In this document: piece after piece, positions 30,350 through 32,325 of the stretch
Layout: the number at the start of each line of letters is the position of its first letter
Numbering within the stretch: position 1 is the stretch's first letter
Origin: Anaerolineales bacterium
Lineage (GTDB): Bacteria; Chloroflexota; Anaerolineae; Anaerolineales; DRMV01
Assembly (NCBI GenBank): GCA_026985995.1
Contig: JALSPJ010000186.1
Span: forward strand, 1 to 32,325
Length of the DNA stretch: 32,325 nt
Reading direction: 5' to 3'
Translations under genes and position numbers: made by a program
Notes under the pieces: model-generated
Databases searched by the model: none
What the model was told of the DNA's origin: nothing
The model's input: only the letters and a program-made list of their open reading frames with translations

Positions 30350-30795
30350 GGCGCTGTCTCCCGTTCCAGCCACAGGGTGACCGGGCCGTCGTTGGTCAGG
30401 TGCACCTGCATGTGCGCGCCAAAGCGGCCCGTTTGCACCGGCACACCGAGCGCGGCCAAGTGCGCGGCCAGGCGTTCCACCAGGGGCGCGGCGTGCTCGG
30501 GCCGGGCCGCGTGCACGAAGGAAGGCCGCCGGCCCTTGCGGGTGTCGGCGTAGAGGGTGAACTGCGACACCACCAGCGCCTCGCCGCGGATGTCGAGCAA
30601 TGAGCGGTTCATCTTGCCCGCGTCGTCCTCGAAAATGCGCAGTTGCGCGATTTTGCGCGCCAGGTAGGCGGCTTCCGCGTCGGTGTCGGTGTGGGTCACG
30701 CCCACCAGCAGCAGCACACCCCGGCCAATGCGGGCGATGGTTTGCCCGGCCACTTCGACCTGGGCCCGGCTTACCCGTTGTAGCAACACGCGCAT
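30346..30795 (-). CDS. dtd: D-aminoacyl-tRNA deacylase
   Basis: 149 residues, full length. It begins [15 protein letters not shown] and contains [19 protein letters not shown]. Both active-site motifs are present: SQFTLYAD and the Gly-cisPro motif [10 protein letters not shown] near the C-terminus. Dtd hydrolyses D-amino acids (and glycine from tRNA-Ala) mis-attached to tRNA, a cytosolic proofreading role. It is coupled by a 4-nt overlap to the M24 aminopeptidase gene and sits 27 nt after the SH3 protein gene. The ATG is preceded by a weak GGAGCC. Confidence 0.97.
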   Translation of the reverse strand: MRVLLQRVSRAQVEVAGQTIARIGRGVLLLVGVTHTDTDAEAAYLARKIAQLRIFEDDAGKMNRSLLDIRGEALVVSQFTLYADTRKGRRPSFVHAARPEHAAPLVERLAAHLAALGVPVQTGRFGAHMQVHLTNDGPVTLWLERETAP

Positions 30796-30822
30796 GGTCG
30801 GCTCCTGGTTGGGGATGGTGGG

Positions 30823-31305
30823 TCAGGGTTGGGGGGTGGTTTCCAGGGGGCGCAAAAAGGCCTGCGCGGCCCAACCGGCTCGGGTGGCGTCGTAAGGCGC
30901 GACCAGATACCACCACACATAGCCGTCGGCCTCCACAGGCCCCTGCTCGATGCGAAAGACCTCGTTGTCGCGGCCCAAAAACAGCACCTGGCCCGTGAGG
31001 CCCGGCTGGGCGCGAAAACGCAGCCCCGCGCCGCCGGTATCGGCCACCTGCACGAAGCGGCCCACCGCGAAACCGGCTGCAGCCAAAGGCGTGGGGCTGG
31101 GCGTGGGGGTTGCCGTGGGAACCGGCGTGGGCGACGGCGTGGGCGTGGCCGTAGGCCGGGGCAACACCTGCAACAACACCGTGGGCGTGGCCCGCCTGGG
31201 AGGCGCAGCAGCCCAGCGCGGCAGGGCCAACACAGCCACCAGCCCGGCGATGAAGCCCAACACCAGCGCCGCGGCCAGCCCGCCACCCCATCCCAAGGAC
31301 CTCAT
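30823..31305 (-). CDS. Membrane-anchored SH3-like domain protein
   Basis: 160 residues. One N-terminal membrane helix (about 8-28) is followed by a short basic stretch, a TPTPSPTP linker (about 51-73) and one SH3-like domain (about 79-152) with the features GLRFRAQPGLTG and GWAAQAFL. The design matches the C-terminal part of the DUF389 protein at 9725-11260. It is likely extracytoplasmic, binding cell wall or a protein partner; no enzymatic function is seen. Its ATG overlaps the stop codon of the M20 hydrolase by 4 nt, and dtd follows after 27 nt. No precise function can be given. Confidence 0.75.
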   Translation of the reverse strand: MRSLGWGGGLAAALVLGFIAGLVAVLALPRWAAAPPRRATPTVLLQVLPRPTATPTPSPTPVPTATPTPSPTPLAAAGFAVGRFVQVADTGGAGLRFRAQPGLTGQVLFLGRDNEVFRIEQGPVEADGYVWWYLVAPYDATRAGWAAQAFLRPLETTPQP

Positions 31306-32325
31306 GGCTTTGCGCCCGCCTCCAGCAGGTCCACGATGGCTGCGGCCATGAGCGCGGCCCCTTTGGGCAGGGCCTGCTCGTCGAAGTCGAACCGCGGATG
31401 ATGGTGGGGCGCATCCAGCCCCCGCTCGGGGTTGGCCGAGCCGATGAAAAAGTAGCAGCCCGGCACTTCCCGCAGCATCCACGACATGTCTTCCGAGCCC
31501 ATGGTGCGGTAATCGGTCACCAGGGTGGCCTCGGGCCAGACTCGTTGCACCACCTGTTGCACCCGGGCGGCTACTTCGGGGTCGTTCACCACCGCGGGGG
31601 AATAGTCGCGATGCTCGATGTGGGCCTGCACGCCAAACGCGGCCGCGATGCCGCGCGTCACTTCCTCAAGACGACGCTGCAAAGTGGCAAACACGGTCTC
31701 GTCGAAAGCCCGCAGCGTGCCTTGCAGCACCGCCTGCTCGGGGATGACATTGGCCGCGTCGCCGGCCTGCACCGCGGCCACGGTGAGCACCGCGGCCTGG
31801 TCGGCTGCGATGTTGCGGCCCACGATGGTGTGCAGCGCGGTGATGAGGTGCCCGGCTGCGACCACCGGGTCCACCGCCCCGTGGGGGATGGCCGCGTGCC
31901 CCCCGCGGCCCGTGAGGGTGATGCGGAACATCTCGGCCGCGGCCATGGCCGGGCCCGGCGTCACCCCCACCTGGCCCACGGGCCAGCCGTTCCACAGGTG
32001 CAGGGCCAGGGCATAGTCGGGCCGGGGATTTTCCAGCACGCCTTCCTGCACCATGCGCTGCGCACCGCCCAGGCCCTCCTCGGCCGGCTGGAACACCAGC
32101 TTGACCGTGCCCCGTAGTCGGTCGGCGCGGGCCGCCAGCAGCCGGGCCACGGTGAGGCCGATGGCCGTGTGCCCGTCGTGGCCACAGGCGTGCATCACGC
32201 CGGGCGTTTGCGAAGCATACGGCGCGCCGGTTTCCTCCTGAATGGGCAGTGCGTCCATGTCGAAACGGGCCAGCACCGTGGGGCCTTCGGCCGCGCCCTC
32301 GATGAGGGCCACCACCCCCGTTTCC
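31302..32325 (-). CDS. M20-family amidohydrolase, N-terminus cut by window edge
   Basis: The last 340 or so codons are present; the frame is open through the window edge (ETGVVALIEG...), so the true start lies outside. The metal and catalytic motifs of the M20D family are clear: ARFDMDALPIQEETG, HACGHDGHT, FQPAEEGLGGA, a central GGHAAIPHGAVDP dimerisation/lid segment, and the late APHHHPRFDFDE. These hydrolases release amino acids from N-acyl or indole-acetyl conjugates (hippuricase, N-acyl-L-amino-acid amidohydrolase, IAA-amino acid hydrolase-like). The substrate cannot be assigned. It is upstream of, and translationally coupled to, the SH3 protein gene. Confidence 0.93.
   Translation of the reverse strand, partial: ETGVVALIEGAAEGPTVLARFDMDALPIQEETGAPYASQTPGVMHACGHDGHTAIGLTVARLLAARADRLRGTVKLVFQPAEEGLGGAQRMVQEGVLENPRPDYALALHLWNGWPVGQVGVTPGPAMAAAEMFRITLTGRGGHAAIPHGAVDPVVAAGHLITALHTIVGRNIAADQAAVLTVAAVQAGDAANVIPEQAVLQGTLRAFDETVFATLQRRLEEVTRGIAAAFGVQAHIEHRDYSPAVVNDPEVAARVQQVVQRVWPEATLVTDYRTMGSEDMSWMLREVPGCYFFIGSANPERGLDAPHHHPRFDFDEQALPKGAALMAAAIVDLLEAGAKP

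Noticed and set aside
29228-31414. Apparent 728-residue version of the M24 aminopeptidase
   Set aside because: The extra N-terminal part runs across dtd and the SH3 gene in another frame and lacks any domain signature; the true start is the ATGA overlap at 30346-30349.

Overview
The window is GC-rich, densely packed bacterial chromosome with no rRNA, tRNA, insertion sequence or CRISPR array that I can see. The best guess for the organism is a member of the Chloroflexota (Anaerolineae-like), possibly thermophilic. The pointers are Thr/Pro-rich 'TPTP' linkers in front of SH3-like or membrane segments in three proteins, a predicted c-di-AMP receptor, a b-type (ba3-like) heme-copper oxidase with a IIa microsubunit, and an endonuclease Q homologue. 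The placement is inference; no marker gene is present.

Layout. (1) 1-5595, minus strand: a seven-gene run, udk > VTT membrane protein > c-di-AMP receptor > dGTPase > greA > beta-CASP metallo-hydrolase > EndoQ-like PHP nuclease (cut by the window edge). It covers nucleotide metabolism, transcription elongation, RNA processing and DNA repair. (2) 5702-12277, plus strand: a tightly spaced envelope/lipid run, long-chain polyprenyl synthase > CDP-alcohol phosphatidyltransferase > lgt > DprE1-like FAD oxidoreductase > DUF389-SH3 protein > LPG-synthase-type flippase-like membrane protein. (3) 12256-19442, minus strand: a GH3-like membrane-anchored protein with a degenerate active site > xpt > guaA (purine salvage), then a separate pseudo-PP2C/beta-propeller membrane protein that overlaps the flippase-like gene tail to tail.

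(4) 20024-27684, plus strand, is the most interesting part. An Rrf2-type Fe-S regulator is followed by two SCO proteins, a PCu(A)C copper chaperone, a 43-residue IIa-like subunit missed by ordinary length cut-offs, oxidase subunits II and I, a 781-residue fusion and a lipoprotein cytochrome c. The fusion joins cytochrome b, two [4Fe-4S] clusters, an MvhD/FlpD-like domain, one more membrane helix, a beta-rich domain and cytochrome c. The cytochrome c lipoprotein is a close paralogue of the fusion's C-terminal domain. I read this as a self-contained electron chain: the fusion carries electrons from the cytoplasmic face or quinol pool across the membrane to cytochrome c, which feeds the oxidase. 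There is no Rieske protein and no bc1 subunit.

(5) The respiratory module is bracketed by two same-orientation copies of a mosaic intergenic repeat (about 19628-19905 and 27803-28083). Each is built in the same order from exact 7-nt tandem repeats, exact 10-nt tandem repeats and hairpins with variable stems but a constant tail. The right copy supplies the stop codon of dprA. (6) 28075-32325, minus strand: M20 amidohydrolase (cut by the edge) > SH3 lipid-anchor-like protein > dtd > M24 aminopeptidase > dprA.

The two stretches over 300 bases without genes (19443-20023 and 27685-28074) consist mostly of the repeat mosaic, plus the promoter/operator region of the Rrf2 operon in the first and a terminator in the second.
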